Of a stretch of 64,000 nucleotides of DNA, positions 24,747 to 33,007 are shown one piece after another. Source of the DNA: Megamonas sp. UBA1796. GTDB lineage: Bacteria > Bacillota > Negativicutes > Selenomonadales > Selenomonadaceae. The number at the start of each line of letters is the position of its first letter. Positions within the stretch are counted from its first letter, which is position 1. Position numbers and translations under genes: made by a program. Location of the stretch: contig DCFU01000031.1 in NCBI GenBank assembly GCA_002319795.1, positions 222,700-286,699 of the forward strand, given 5' to 3'. A model generated the notes under the pieces. That model was not told where the DNA came from. It saw only the letters and a program-made list of their open reading frames with translations, and searched no databases.

Positions 24747-25284
24747 AAAGAAAGCGGGCATATTAAAAGTCCTATAATAAATATTAGAATAAGTAATTTG
24801 TATTGTAGAAATCAATTTCAATCAAAAATAATGAATAGATGTTTTAAAACTTATTTTTATAAGCATATGGGGATATTCTCCTCGTAAGATTACGGCATCT
24901 ACATTATTTTTGTTATATGAGGTGCGGGGATTTTAAGTGATTTTCCATTGGAAATCTCACAATTGTCTGCTTTTTTGTGCTCTTTTAAATATGTGATTTT
25001 AAATGTTCCTAAAAAATGGTGCAAGGCAAAAAACAAGGTTGTTGCTGAAGTGAGAAATCACTTCGTGCAACAACCAACAATCCCAGAATTAGGTTTATTT
25101 TTTCCTAAACACTCAAAAAGAAGCAAATTGGCGCCCCGCGATATATCTCTATGTTGAGATTGTTTAATTTGGACAAACCTTTTTTTGCAGCTACGTTCTG
25201 CTCTATAGAAACATCATTTAAAGTACAAAGTTTTTATTTTTAAAAAGTCAAACATTACGACAAAAATACTCTAGCCGTAATTCT
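24747..25284. other. Non-coding interval between the LacI regulator and araA
   Basis: The interval holds no gene I can support. A 69-codon frame at 24948-25157 has no ribosome site or family. The only structure is the hairpin at 25037-25075, listed separately. Confidence 0.5.
25037..25075. repeat. GAAA-loop hairpin near the ends of convergent genes
   Basis: GGTTGTTGC..GAAGTGA pairs with TCACTTCG..GCAACAACC around a GAAA tetraloop; one small bulge interrupts the 17-bp stem. There is no T-run, so it may be an RNA stability or transcription-end element, or a remnant of a mobile element end. Confidence 0.55.
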
Positions 25285-26709
25285 TTAGCAGATTTCCACG
25301 AGACTTATGCCAAACATTTCCGCTAAGTCATGGATTTGCTCTTCTTTCAGCCGAAAGCTTAGGACTGTATGATGGCCGCCACCCGCTTGAATCCATGCTT
25401 TTGCTCCCGCTTTGAGACCGACTTTCGGAGTCCAAAGTTGTTTAGCGATTGGTAGGTTCGGCGTTTCTGCTTCTGGTTTGTGACAGTCTACAGGGTAACT
25501 GATCATGCGGAAACCATCGCGGTAGTCTACAAGCGTAACATCAACCGCGTCTCCCTCCGATCCAGTGAATACGAGCCGAGCCGGAGCTTCTTTATCCCCA
25601 ATATCAAGTGGATGGACCTCGACGCGTGGTTTATCACTAGCAATTGTCGAATCAACTTCAAGCATATGAGCCCCCAAGATTGCTTCATGCCCTTTGCGTA
25701 AATCCAGCGTATAGTCTTCCATGAATACGGTACGATCGTTATGGGCCATGATTTTAAGCAGACGTGTAAGTGCTGCTGTCTTCCAATCGCCCTCTGCACC
25801 AAAACCATAGCCGTCACGCATAAGGAGTTGAGCAGCTAGACCAGGGAGCTGCTCAAGGCCCCAAAGGTCTTCAAAATTTGTACAAAATGCCGTATAATTG
25901 CCTTTTTCGAGGAAATTCTTTATACCAAGATATTGTTTAAGCTGTATGCGTACGGAGTGTTCAAATTTATCCAGAGTATTTTTCCCGGGTGTCAATATGT
26001 AATCCTGCTGCAGCTGCTGATACTCTTTCTCTATATCAGCGGCACGTACTTCTTGTATTTCCGCAACAAGATCACCGACACCATAGTAATCAACAGTCCA
26101 ACCGAGCTTTATCTGTGCTTCGATTTTATCACCTTCAGTTACGGCAACATTGCGCATCGTATCACCGAAACGACATACCTTGATATGAAAACTTTCATTA
26201 TAGGCAACAGCAACATCTTCCCAATGAGCAATTTCTTCCTGGACGTCCTCATCACCCCAAAAACCATAAACTATTTTATTTTTAATACCAAGACGAGCGT
26301 TGATATAGCCGTATTCACGGTCGCCATGTGCACTCTGATTCAGGTTCATATAATCAAAGTCAATCGTATTATACGGAATCTTGTTGAGATACTGCGTGGC
26401 AAGGTGCAACAGCGGCTTCTGCAAGAGTTTTGTGCCACGAATCCAGTTTTTTGCCGGTGAGAAGGTATGCATCCATGTAATAACGCCTGCAACGTTATCA
26501 TTATAGTTGATATCTTTCATAAACTGCGTAATTCCGTCGGCCGTGGTCATAACACCCTTACATACGACTTTATACGGCAGATTACCGCTATTGTTTAATT
26601 TATTCACAATGTCCTCGGCATCCCTAGCAACATTTTTCAACTGTTCTTCACCATATAAATGCTGGCTGCCAGCTACAAACCAAAATTCGTAATCTCTAAT
26701 TTTCAACAT
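25285..26709 (-). CDS. araA: L-arabinose isomerase
   Basis: The 474-residue protein is a full-length AraA, which converts L-arabinose to L-ribulose with manganese. Family stretches include EFWFVAGSQHLYGEE at the N-terminus, CKGVMTTADGITQFMKDINYN, MHTFSPAKNWIRGTKLLQKPLLHLATQ, FCTNFEDLWGLEQLPGLAAQ, GDGFGAEGDWKTAAL-type metal site (seen as GYGFGAEGDWKTAAL) and the C-terminal GGHHTVLSF with the conserved histidine pair. It has a good ribosome site (gaggag). It is the third gene of the operon araE-araB-araA on the minus strand, 281 bp after araB; that gap shows no gene. Confidence 0.96.
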   Translation of the reverse strand: MLKIRDYEFWFVAGSQHLYGEEQLKNVARDAEDIVNKLNNSGNLPYKVVCKGVMTTADGITQFMKDINYNDNVAGVITWMHTFSPAKNWIRGTKLLQKPLLHLATQYLNKIPYNTIDFDYMNLNQSAHGDREYGYINARLGIKNKIVYGFWGDEDVQEEIAHWEDVAVAYNESFHIKVCRFGDTMRNVAVTEGDKIEAQIKLGWTVDYYGVGDLVAEIQEVRAADIEKEYQQLQQDYILTPGKNTLDKFEHSVRIQLKQYLGIKNFLEKGNYTAFCTNFEDLWGLEQLPGLAAQLLMRDGYGFGAEGDWKTAALTRLLKIMAHNDRTVFMEDYTLDLRKGHEAILGAHMLEVDSTIASDKPRVEVHPLDIGDKEAPARLVFTGSEGDAVDVTLVDYRDGFRMISYPVDCHKPEAETPNLPIAKQLWTPKVGLKAGAKAWIQAGGGHHTVLSFRLKEEQIHDLAEMFGISLVEIC

Positions 26710-26990
26710 GATAAAACACTCCTCTATTTATAAATTGTGGGTTATGCAAAATGTCCTAATCCCAGTAAGCACAATGGTTTAAGTTATATAATCTTCTTTT
26801 ATTATCACGCAGACTATTTTTTGCCAAATCTATATAGAAACAATCAGTCGGTTATACAATGAACTTGAATAAATAAACAACATAAGATCCATAATGATGA
26901 ACCTTATGTTAAGAATGTAATCGCTAAAAGACGAGCTACATATGCATTTCATATATCAAAAATATAATTTTTTTTGATGTTTACTGTATC

Positions 26991-28604
26991 TCAGCTGTTA
27001 TCGGTAATAAATTTACCAGCGGCAGCCTCCACAGGCAGACCCTCTTTATAACTTTTGATAAACTGTTGACAACCGGCTACGCCTGCCGGGTTTGGCGTTA
27101 ACGTTGAGATTTTTGAGTGGCAGAACACTCGTTTATCTAGAAAATCTGCCAGTGACTCATCTTCCTTACGCCATTTGGCAAATACCGCCAGTACCGCCAT
27201 TCCCCATGGACCGCCTGCACCAGCTGTATCCATAATCGTAATTGGCATGTTGAGTGTGTCTGCCAAAATCTGTTGATTGATACCTGGTGTCTGGAAAAGG
27301 CCGCCCTGAGCAATCATAACATCTGTCTTAACATCCTCTTCCTGCATGAGAATATCCATCCCGATTTTGAGTGGCACAAACGCCGCATAAAGCTGAGCCA
27401 GCATAAAATTTGCTAAATTGAATTTACTATGTGGTGTACGCAGAAACATTGGACGTCCAGTATCAATCCGAGTAATATTCTCACCAGAAAGATAACTGTA
27501 ATTTATAATACCGCCAGCGTCTTTATCAGCTTTGACTGCCTGAGTAAACAATAATTCATACAACTTATCCGACGTAAGTTGTAGACCTGTACAAGAGGCA
27601 AATTCACCAAAAAGACGAACCCAGGCATTGATGTCTGATGAGCAATTGTTCGTATGGACCATCGCCACTAAAGCGCCCTCCGGAGTTGTCACGATATCAA
27701 TATCCTTGTGTACGGTTTTCAATGGTCGATCAAGCACATTCATAGAAAAAGCCGAGGTGCCAACAGAAATATTACCAGTGCACTTACGCACGCTGTTGGT
27801 TCCTACCATGCCGGTTCCAGCATCACCTTCTGGTGGTGCCATAAGACTCCCAGCCTCGAGCATACCTGTCTTTGTATCGAGCAGTCTGGCACCCTTTTCA
27901 GTAAGGGTGCCAGCATTTTCACCAGCTTTGCAAACTGTCGGTAAAATCTCCTCAATCTTCCAAGGTAATTTCTTGACCTTATCAAATTGGCCAAAAACTT
28001 CCAGATCCTTTTTATCATAGGAACTATAGTGCTGATTGATTGGAAACATTCCCGATGCATCTCCGATACCAAGAATCTTTTTACCGCAAAGTTTCCAATG
28101 TACATAACCAGCCAATGTGGTCATAAAAGCAATGTCTTGAACATGCTCCTCACCATTGAGAATTGCCTGATATAAATGGGCAATGCTCCAACGTTGGGGA
28201 ATATTGAACTGAAATTTATCGGTCAGATAATCCGCGGCTTCACCAGTAATATTATTGCGCCATGTACGGAAGGGTGTCAGCAACTGATTCTCCTTGTTAA
28301 AAACCAGATACCCATGCATCATAGCACTAATGCCAATAGAACCAATTTTTTGCAAAGGAACATGATACAAACTCTGCACATCAGCAGCAATCTGAGCATA
28401 ACACACTTGCACCCCCGTCCAGACCTGCTCCAGTGAATAAGTCCACACACCATGCTCCAGTTCGTTTTCCCAAGCATAGCTGCTGTTTGCTATCGTTTGA
28501 CAGTCATGCGTGACAAGCACTGCCTTAATTCGTGTCGAGCCGAGCTCGACACCGAGAGCGGTTTTACCATTTTTTATACTTGCCGCAGTTCTCAGTAAGT
28601 CCAT
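26991..28604 (-). CDS. araB: Ribulokinase-type FGGY carbohydrate kinase
   Basis: The 537-residue FGGY kinase should phosphorylate L-ribulose at O5. The N-terminal phosphate motif is LGVELGSTRIKAVL, followed by IGISAMMHGYLVF, PFRTWRNNITGEAA, the ATP-binding TGNISVGTSAF and the C-terminal GGPWGMAVLA. It belongs to the longer non-Escherichia ribulokinase branch common in Firmicutes and Bacteroidetes. It lies between araE and araA with a 35-bp gap to araE. No araD (L-ribulose-5-phosphate 4-epimerase) is in this cluster; the class II aldolase at 58214 is distant and may not serve it. Confidence 0.9.
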   Translation of the reverse strand: MDLLRTAASIKNGKTALGVELGSTRIKAVLVTHDCQTIANSSYAWENELEHGVWTYSLEQVWTGVQVCYAQIAADVQSLYHVPLQKIGSIGISAMMHGYLVFNKENQLLTPFRTWRNNITGEAADYLTDKFQFNIPQRWSIAHLYQAILNGEEHVQDIAFMTTLAGYVHWKLCGKKILGIGDASGMFPINQHYSSYDKKDLEVFGQFDKVKKLPWKIEEILPTVCKAGENAGTLTEKGARLLDTKTGMLEAGSLMAPPEGDAGTGMVGTNSVRKCTGNISVGTSAFSMNVLDRPLKTVHKDIDIVTTPEGALVAMVHTNNCSSDINAWVRLFGEFASCTGLQLTSDKLYELLFTQAVKADKDAGGIINYSYLSGENITRIDTGRPMFLRTPHSKFNLANFMLAQLYAAFVPLKIGMDILMQEEDVKTDVMIAQGGLFQTPGINQQILADTLNMPITIMDTAGAGGPWGMAVLAVFAKWRKEDESLADFLDKRVFCHSKISTLTPNPAGVAGCQQFIKSYKEGLPVEAAAGKFITDNS

Positions 28605-28639
28605 AGGTGTTTCTGCCTCCTGAAAAATAGAATTGAAGT

Positions 28640-30055
28640 TTACATTTCTTCTAATGGTTGTTGATGTTTCCGGTTCGTACCGTTTTCCTCAATTTCTTCC
28701 AATGTATGGCCTCGAGTTTCTGGAACACAAGCAGAAACAAAAAGGACACCAAGCATACAGATTATACCAAAAATAGCAAATACCGCCTCCTGTGAAACTA
28801 ATGACGTCATAATAGGGAACAGAAGGCCCACGAGAAACGAGCCAATCCAATTGAAGGACGAAGCCATACCAGATGCTCGCCCACGGATCGCCAATGGGAA
28901 AATCTCACCAACAATAACCCAGGTAAGTGGTGCCCATGTAAACGAATAAAATCCTACATAGATGCAGAGGAAAAATACAATCATCCTAGGATCTGTATTT
29001 GGCAAAATGCTGTTTATAATTGCTGGCAAAATAAAAGACAACCCCATTACCATGCCGCCAACCATGAGCAATTTACGACGATCGAATCGATCGGCAATAA
29101 GTAGAAATACCAATGAGCCGAGAACTAAAATAATCCCTTGAATAATAGGCCACATGAGCTGCGAACTTGCTGCGTGGCCAGTTGCTTTTTCGACAATCAG
29201 CGGAATATAGTAGAAAATTGCATTTGCACCTTGAAATTGCTGAAAGGCAGCAACACCAACACCGGCTATTACCAGATAACTAAATTTATCACTTAGAAGC
29301 GTACTCCAAGAAGTCTGCTGGTTTGCTTTTTCTTCATCATTCGTCATCTGCTGAATTTGTTGAAGTTCATTTTCAATCTCTATCTTTGGTCGGATATAAC
29401 CTAAAACCTTGCGTGCTGCACTAAGTTTATTGTTACGTACCAAAAAGCGTGGTGACTCCGGCAGATGCAAAACACCAAAGAACAAGATGATAGCTGGCAC
29501 AGCAGCTAGGCTAAGCATCAATCGCCAAGCATAGGCTTCTGGTAAATCTTTAAGCAGGAAATCGACTATGTAGGAAAGTAGCATGCCGGATACAATCATC
29601 GTCTGATTAATACCCGATAAACGTCCACGCAATCGAGCCGGAGCCATCTCTGACATATAAGCTGGTACAATGGCAGATGCAGCACCGACTGCCAATCCTA
29701 ACAGAATACGCATGCTGATTAAATAATATTGTCCATTATGCGGCGAAATTCCCGAAAGGACCGAGCCTGCAATAAAAATCAGGGCAGAGATTAAAATCAT
29801 CTTGCGACGCCCTAATCGATCTGAAAGCTGCCCGGCCAAAGCACCACCAAAAATTTCACCAAACATAACTGCTGAAGTAATCCAGCCTATAATGCTGGCA
29901 TTTCCTTGCAACGCCCAATCTTTCTGCAAAAAAGGTAAGGCCCCTGTCATAACACCAATATCATATCCAAATAAAATACCTCCAAAAGAGCCAAAAAAAT
30001 AAATAAACGTACTGGATATTTTCTTATCATATGTGCTTTTTGTACTTATTATCAT
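28640..30055 (-). CDS. araE: Sugar-proton symporter of the MFS (AraE/XylE type)
   Basis: The 471-residue protein has 12 membrane segments and the sugar porter signatures: GYDIGVMTGALPFL in TM1, GQLSDRLGRRKMILIS after TM2, PESPRFLVRNNK and PETRGHTLEEIEE near the C-terminus. It should import L-arabinose, given its place at the head of the araB-araA operon; xylose or galactose are also carried by this family. Its minus-strand promoter (30122-30150) is flanked by palindromic operators. The ATG follows ggagggg. Confidence 0.9.
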   Translation of the reverse strand: MIISTKSTYDKKISSTFIYFFGSFGGILFGYDIGVMTGALPFLQKDWALQGNASIIGWITSAVMFGEIFGGALAGQLSDRLGRRKMILISALIFIAGSVLSGISPHNGQYYLISMRILLGLAVGAASAIVPAYMSEMAPARLRGRLSGINQTMIVSGMLLSYIVDFLLKDLPEAYAWRLMLSLAAVPAIILFFGVLHLPESPRFLVRNNKLSAARKVLGYIRPKIEIENELQQIQQMTNDEEKANQQTSWSTLLSDKFSYLVIAGVGVAAFQQFQGANAIFYYIPLIVEKATGHAASSQLMWPIIQGIILVLGSLVFLLIADRFDRRKLLMVGGMVMGLSFILPAIINSILPNTDPRMIVFFLCIYVGFYSFTWAPLTWVIVGEIFPLAIRGRASGMASSFNWIGSFLVGLLFPIMTSLVSQEAVFAIFGIICMLGVLFVSACVPETRGHTLEEIEENGTNRKHQQPLEEM

Positions 30056-30091
30056 TGTATCCCCTCCAAGTCTTTCTTTAGTTGGTTTTAC

Positions 30092-30113
30092 AAACTGTGT
30101 CCGAACACGGTTT
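30092..30113. promoter_or_regulatory. Proximal operator of the araE promoter
   Basis: AAACTGTGTCCGAACACGGTTT is an imperfect palindrome that covers the first transcribed bases of the araE transcript. It shares the GTGTCCGNACAC core with a second site at 30228-30241. The LacI-family protein at 23727 is the likely ligand. Confidence 0.7.
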
Positions 30114-30121
30114 GTATTTAT

Positions 30122-30150
30122 ATAATAATATTCACATAGTTATTTGTCAA
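30122..30150 (-). promoter_or_regulatory. araE promoter
   Basis: On the minus strand TTGACA (30150-30145) and TATTAT (30127-30122) are 17 bp apart. The transcript would start near 30115, inside or next to the proximal operator. Confidence 0.75.
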
Positions 30151-30227
30151 TAATATTCTTATTTATTACTATTATTCATTTATATAATTTTTTTTGATTT
30201 TTTTTAATGTTATATAAAACTAAAATA

Positions 30228-30241
30228 TGTGTCCGGACACA
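30228..30241. promoter_or_regulatory. Distal operator upstream of araE
   Basis: TGTGTCCGGACACA is a perfect 14-bp palindrome. Its centre is 132 bp from the centre of the proximal operator, close to an integral number of helical turns plus a half, so DNA looping by a tetrameric or paired repressor is possible. Confidence 0.7.
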
Positions 30242-30379
30242 GAATTGAAATTTTCTTACTTCAATCATTGCCAAGACTTATATGGAGTTCGCATTTCTTA
30301 GGCTGGTCCTTTACCACAAAATTCCTTCAAATTCTACCTCACGATGGAAAATTCCTATCGGATTTGCTATCATTGTTAG

Positions 30380-30551
30380 TCGGGACGGGTTTTCACTGAC
30401 AAAATCTATCATAATCGTGCGCGCATTGCCTGTTGCAAAGAAAAGGGAATTTGGCTTTCTGGGCCAGCATTGGGACTCTCAAAGAAAGATGCTGTTCGCG
30501 AAAGAAGAACAGAACATGCAGATATCTGTGACCGCGCTGAAAATAAGATGA
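30380..30551 (+). mobile_element. Transposase remnant (IS5/IS1182-type)
   Basis: One frame encodes VFTDKIYHNRARIACCKEKGIWLSGPALG.SKKD, close to the region D-K-x-Y-R-N-R ... C-K-E-x-G-I-R-L-S-G-P-x-L-G-R-P of IS5/IS1182-like transposases. Stops bound the fragment upstream, and it stops at the terminator. A different frame here (30282-30551) is open but has no family. Confidence 0.6.
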
Positions 30552-30609
30552 AGCCCTCCTGCTGTCAGCCCGTTCGTTTATAAGGCTGTCAGCAGGAGGG
30601 CTTTTTTAA
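30552..30609 (+). terminator. Rho-independent terminator
   Basis: AGCCCTCCTGCTGTCAGCC (30552-30570) pairs with GGCTGTCAGCAGGAGGGCT (30584-30602) apart from one mismatch, followed by TTTTT. It reads on the plus strand; it may also protect the end of the minus-strand regulator gene. Confidence 0.8.
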
Positions 30610-32564
30610 TCATAGGCTTTTTTGACGATAATCTTGTAGCTTTTCAGCTTGCGGTACAGTGTGCTGCGGTCCATGGAAAGTGCGGCGGCTGTTTTGGATA
30701 TATTGGAATGGTTTTCATTCAAAGCCTCCAAAATGCGGAGCTTTTCCTCGCAGTCTGGTGTGAGATTTTGTACGGCAGGCATCAAAGAAGGAATGGGCTG
30801 AGCATCGATATCGTCCCGATCTTCCCAGTATTTTTGCAGGATAGTTTCGGTTATGAGCGGCTCGCGGGCGAGAATGATGAGCCGCTCGATGAAATAGCGC
30901 AGTTCCCGTACGTTACCTGGCCAATTGTAGCTGGTAAGCAAGCCTTCGGCGGAAGTATCGAGCTCGTGCGGACGCTGGTGCTTAATTACATAGTGAGAAA
31001 GAAAATGTCGGGCAAGAAAGATGATATCGCCTTCGCGCTGCCGCAGCGGCGGTATAGTGACGGTAAGCACCTTGAGCCGATAGAAAAGATCCTGCCGGAA
31101 TTTTCCCCGCTGTACCAGCCGTGGAAGTTTTTTGTTGGTTGCGGCGATGATGCGGACATCAATGGGGATATATTTATCATCGCCCAGACGCATGACCTGG
31201 CGTTCCTGCAGTACACGCAGCAGGCGGCTCTGTCCGTAGGGATCCATTTCGGAAATTTCATCGAGAAAGATTGTACCGCGATGTGCCATTTCGAATAAGC
31301 CGGATTTACCCTTACGCCGGGCGCCGGTAAATGCACCATCCACATAGCCAAACAGCTCACTTTCCAGCAGGTTTGTAGGCAGGGCAGCGCAGTTTATCGC
31401 TACAAAAGGTCCGTTAGCGCGCTTGCTCGCATTATGGATGCTTTGGGCAAAGAGCTCCTTGCCGGTACCGGATTCACCGGAGATCAGTACGGTGGTATCT
31501 ACATCTGCAAATTCCTGTGCCATGCGTTTGGCCTCCATGATTTCTGGAGAGTTTCCCAGTATGTCCTCAAAATGATATTTAGCAATGAATTTTTTCGTGA
31601 CGACTTCATTGCGGATTTTGATTTCCATTTCCTGAATCTGGGTGATATCCTGAATCGTGATGGCTGCTCCGGTTGTCTGTTCTTTTACGATAATCGGCAG
31701 AAAGTTGAAGTTGATCCATAGAGAATCGACCTTGAGAATTTTATCTATGATTTTTGTGCCGTTTTCCAGACAGTCATTGATGAAAGGCATGCAGTCGCGC
31801 AGCAGCTTGTTTTTGGCGGAATATTCGTCAATGTGGTGGCCAACGAGCTTTTCATTGGGCTGTTGTAAAAAAAATTCGGCGCCGTAATTGACGAAGCGAA
31901 TTTTTTTTTCTTTATTGACACAAATAATTCCCTCACGCATAGCATTGATGATGGTGCGCATTTCCTCGGTGCGTGTGCGTTCGCTGCTGCGTGCAAGCAG
32001 CAGTTTTTGTGCAGAGCTGAAAGCATCCCGCAGAGAATAGTCACCGGATTGCACGAGCTGTGTCGTAAAGCCGAGGCTTGATGCATAGGCGACTGCCGCG
32101 GCACCGCCAATCAGCACATCGAGGGAGTCCCGGGACAGCTGATCCAGTGCTTTGTAGATATCGTCTGAGGATCGGAGCTTTACGACTTTGAGGTCAATAT
32201 CCAGGACTTTGGACAGCCGAAGAATATCGTTGGCCATGTTGCCAAAGGCCATGTAGGTCAGGCGTGGGTGTGCCAGGCCTGTCGACTTTTTGGCGTCATA
32301 GAAAGCTTGGGCGAGATCCTGCCCGCTGATTTGGATATCGATGACCGGGACATCGAGGTTGGCCTGCATCATGAGATAAGCAGACCCATACCGGGAAATG
32401 ATTACATCTACATCGGTATGCTCCAGAGAACGCGCTAAAGTTACGGCATCGTTCAGCTGGGCATAGTAAAAATCCGTATCGTTGAAGAGGCCGAGAGAAT
32501 GGGCGATACGTTTGCTGTTTTCCAACAAAGTCTTGTCTGGTGCAATAAAAGCGATTCTGGCCAT
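30606..32564 (-). CDS. PrpR-type sigma-54 activator for the acid-sugar operon
   Basis: The 652-residue regulator has an N-terminal PrpR-like sensor domain (about residues 1-190: VDVIISRYGSAYLMM..VPVIDIQISGQDL, VVKLRSSDD), a PAS domain (about 200-310), the AAA+ domain with GESGTGKE, GAFTGA and GTIFLDEISE, and a Fis-type helix-turn-helix (NISKTAAALSMDRSTLYRKLKSY). PrpR family members sense small carboxylates. Divergent to a glucarate/galactarate operon with a sigma-54 promoter, it most likely responds to an aldarate or an intermediate. ATG at 32564 follows aaggaagg; upstream codons in frame are intergenic DNA with repeats. Confidence 0.9.
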   Translation of the reverse strand: MARIAFIAPDKTLLENSKRIAHSLGLFNDTDFYYAQLNDAVTLARSLEHTDVDVIISRYGSAYLMMQANLDVPVIDIQISGQDLAQAFYDAKKSTGLAHPRLTYMAFGNMANDILRLSKVLDIDLKVVKLRSSDDIYKALDQLSRDSLDVLIGGAAAVAYASSLGFTTQLVQSGDYSLRDAFSSAQKLLLARSSERTRTEEMRTIINAMREGIICVNKEKKIRFVNYGAEFFLQQPNEKLVGHHIDEYSAKNKLLRDCMPFINDCLENGTKIIDKILKVDSLWINFNFLPIIVKEQTTGAAITIQDITQIQEMEIKIRNEVVTKKFIAKYHFEDILGNSPEIMEAKRMAQEFADVDTTVLISGESGTGKELFAQSIHNASKRANGPFVAINCAALPTNLLESELFGYVDGAFTGARRKGKSGLFEMAHRGTIFLDEISEMDPYGQSRLLRVLQERQVMRLGDDKYIPIDVRIIAATNKKLPRLVQRGKFRQDLFYRLKVLTVTIPPLRQREGDIIFLARHFLSHYVIKHQRPHELDTSAEGLLTSYNWPGNVRELRYFIERLIILAREPLITETILQKYWEDRDDIDAQPIPSLMPAVQNLTPDCEEKLRILEALNENHSNISKTAAALSMDRSTLYRKLKSYKIIVKKAYD

Positions 32565-32617
32565 GCGCGGTACCTTCCTTTTGTGTATACTCTGACTATT
32601 GCTTTTAGTATAGGATA

Positions 32618-32681
32618 ATGCAACAAATAATGCAACAAATGATACGTATGCGCTAATCGTTTGTTGTATTATTTGTTGCAT
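32618..32681. promoter_or_regulatory. Enhancer region with four half-sites for the PrpR-type activator
   Basis: ATGCAACAAAT occurs twice in direct orientation (32618-32628, 32630-32640), and ATTTGTTGCAT (32671-32681) and the near-copy GTTTGTTGTAT (32659-32669) are inverted, so the whole forms a large palindrome. It lies just upstream of the regulator gene and about 220 bp from the sigma-54 promoter. Confidence 0.75.
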
Positions 32682-32831
32682 TAATTTTGAAAATAGTAAA
32701 AATAATTTAGAGAAATATTGTTTAAAAAAGGGATTTTTTTGAGAATTATACAATACATAGTTTCTAAGAATAATCATTGTTTAAATTGTTAAATATCTAG
32801 GACTTTATACGACATATGTAACTAATGTGTT

Positions 32832-32845
32832 GCAACATATGTTGC
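32832..32845. promoter_or_regulatory. Additional palindromic activator site
   Basis: GCAACATATGTTGC is a perfect 14-bp palindrome with the same GCAACA half-site as the repeats at 32618-32681, 53 bp upstream of the -24 element. Confidence 0.6.
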
Positions 32846-32895
32846 GTAAATATAATAAAAACTTAATAATAAGCAGTAAATTCAACGAATTAAAG

Positions 32896-32912
32896 TTGGC
32901 ACGGGAAATGCA
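32896..32912 (+). promoter_or_regulatory. Sigma-54 promoter of the glucarate/galactarate operon
   Basis: TTGGCACGGGAAATGCA matches TGGCAC-N5-(T)TGCA with a 10-bp GG-GC spacing. Transcription would start near 32924, 84 bp before the first gene. Confidence 0.88.
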
Positions 32913-33007
32913 ATATAAACAGATGTGCAGTAAAAATAGTTCAAGCTGTTTTGTAAAAAGAAGGACCGCGAGATACTACAGGATATTTAAAACAAGGAGA
33001 GATAAGA

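Noticed and set aside
24948..25157. A 69-codon plus-strand frame between the LacI gene and araA
   Set aside because: It reads through the hairpin at 25037, has low complexity and no ribosome site; not supported as a gene.
30282..30551. An 89-codon plus-strand frame before the terminator at 30552
   Set aside because: A different frame of the same DNA carries transposase similarity, so this frame is a by-product of a decayed insertion sequence.
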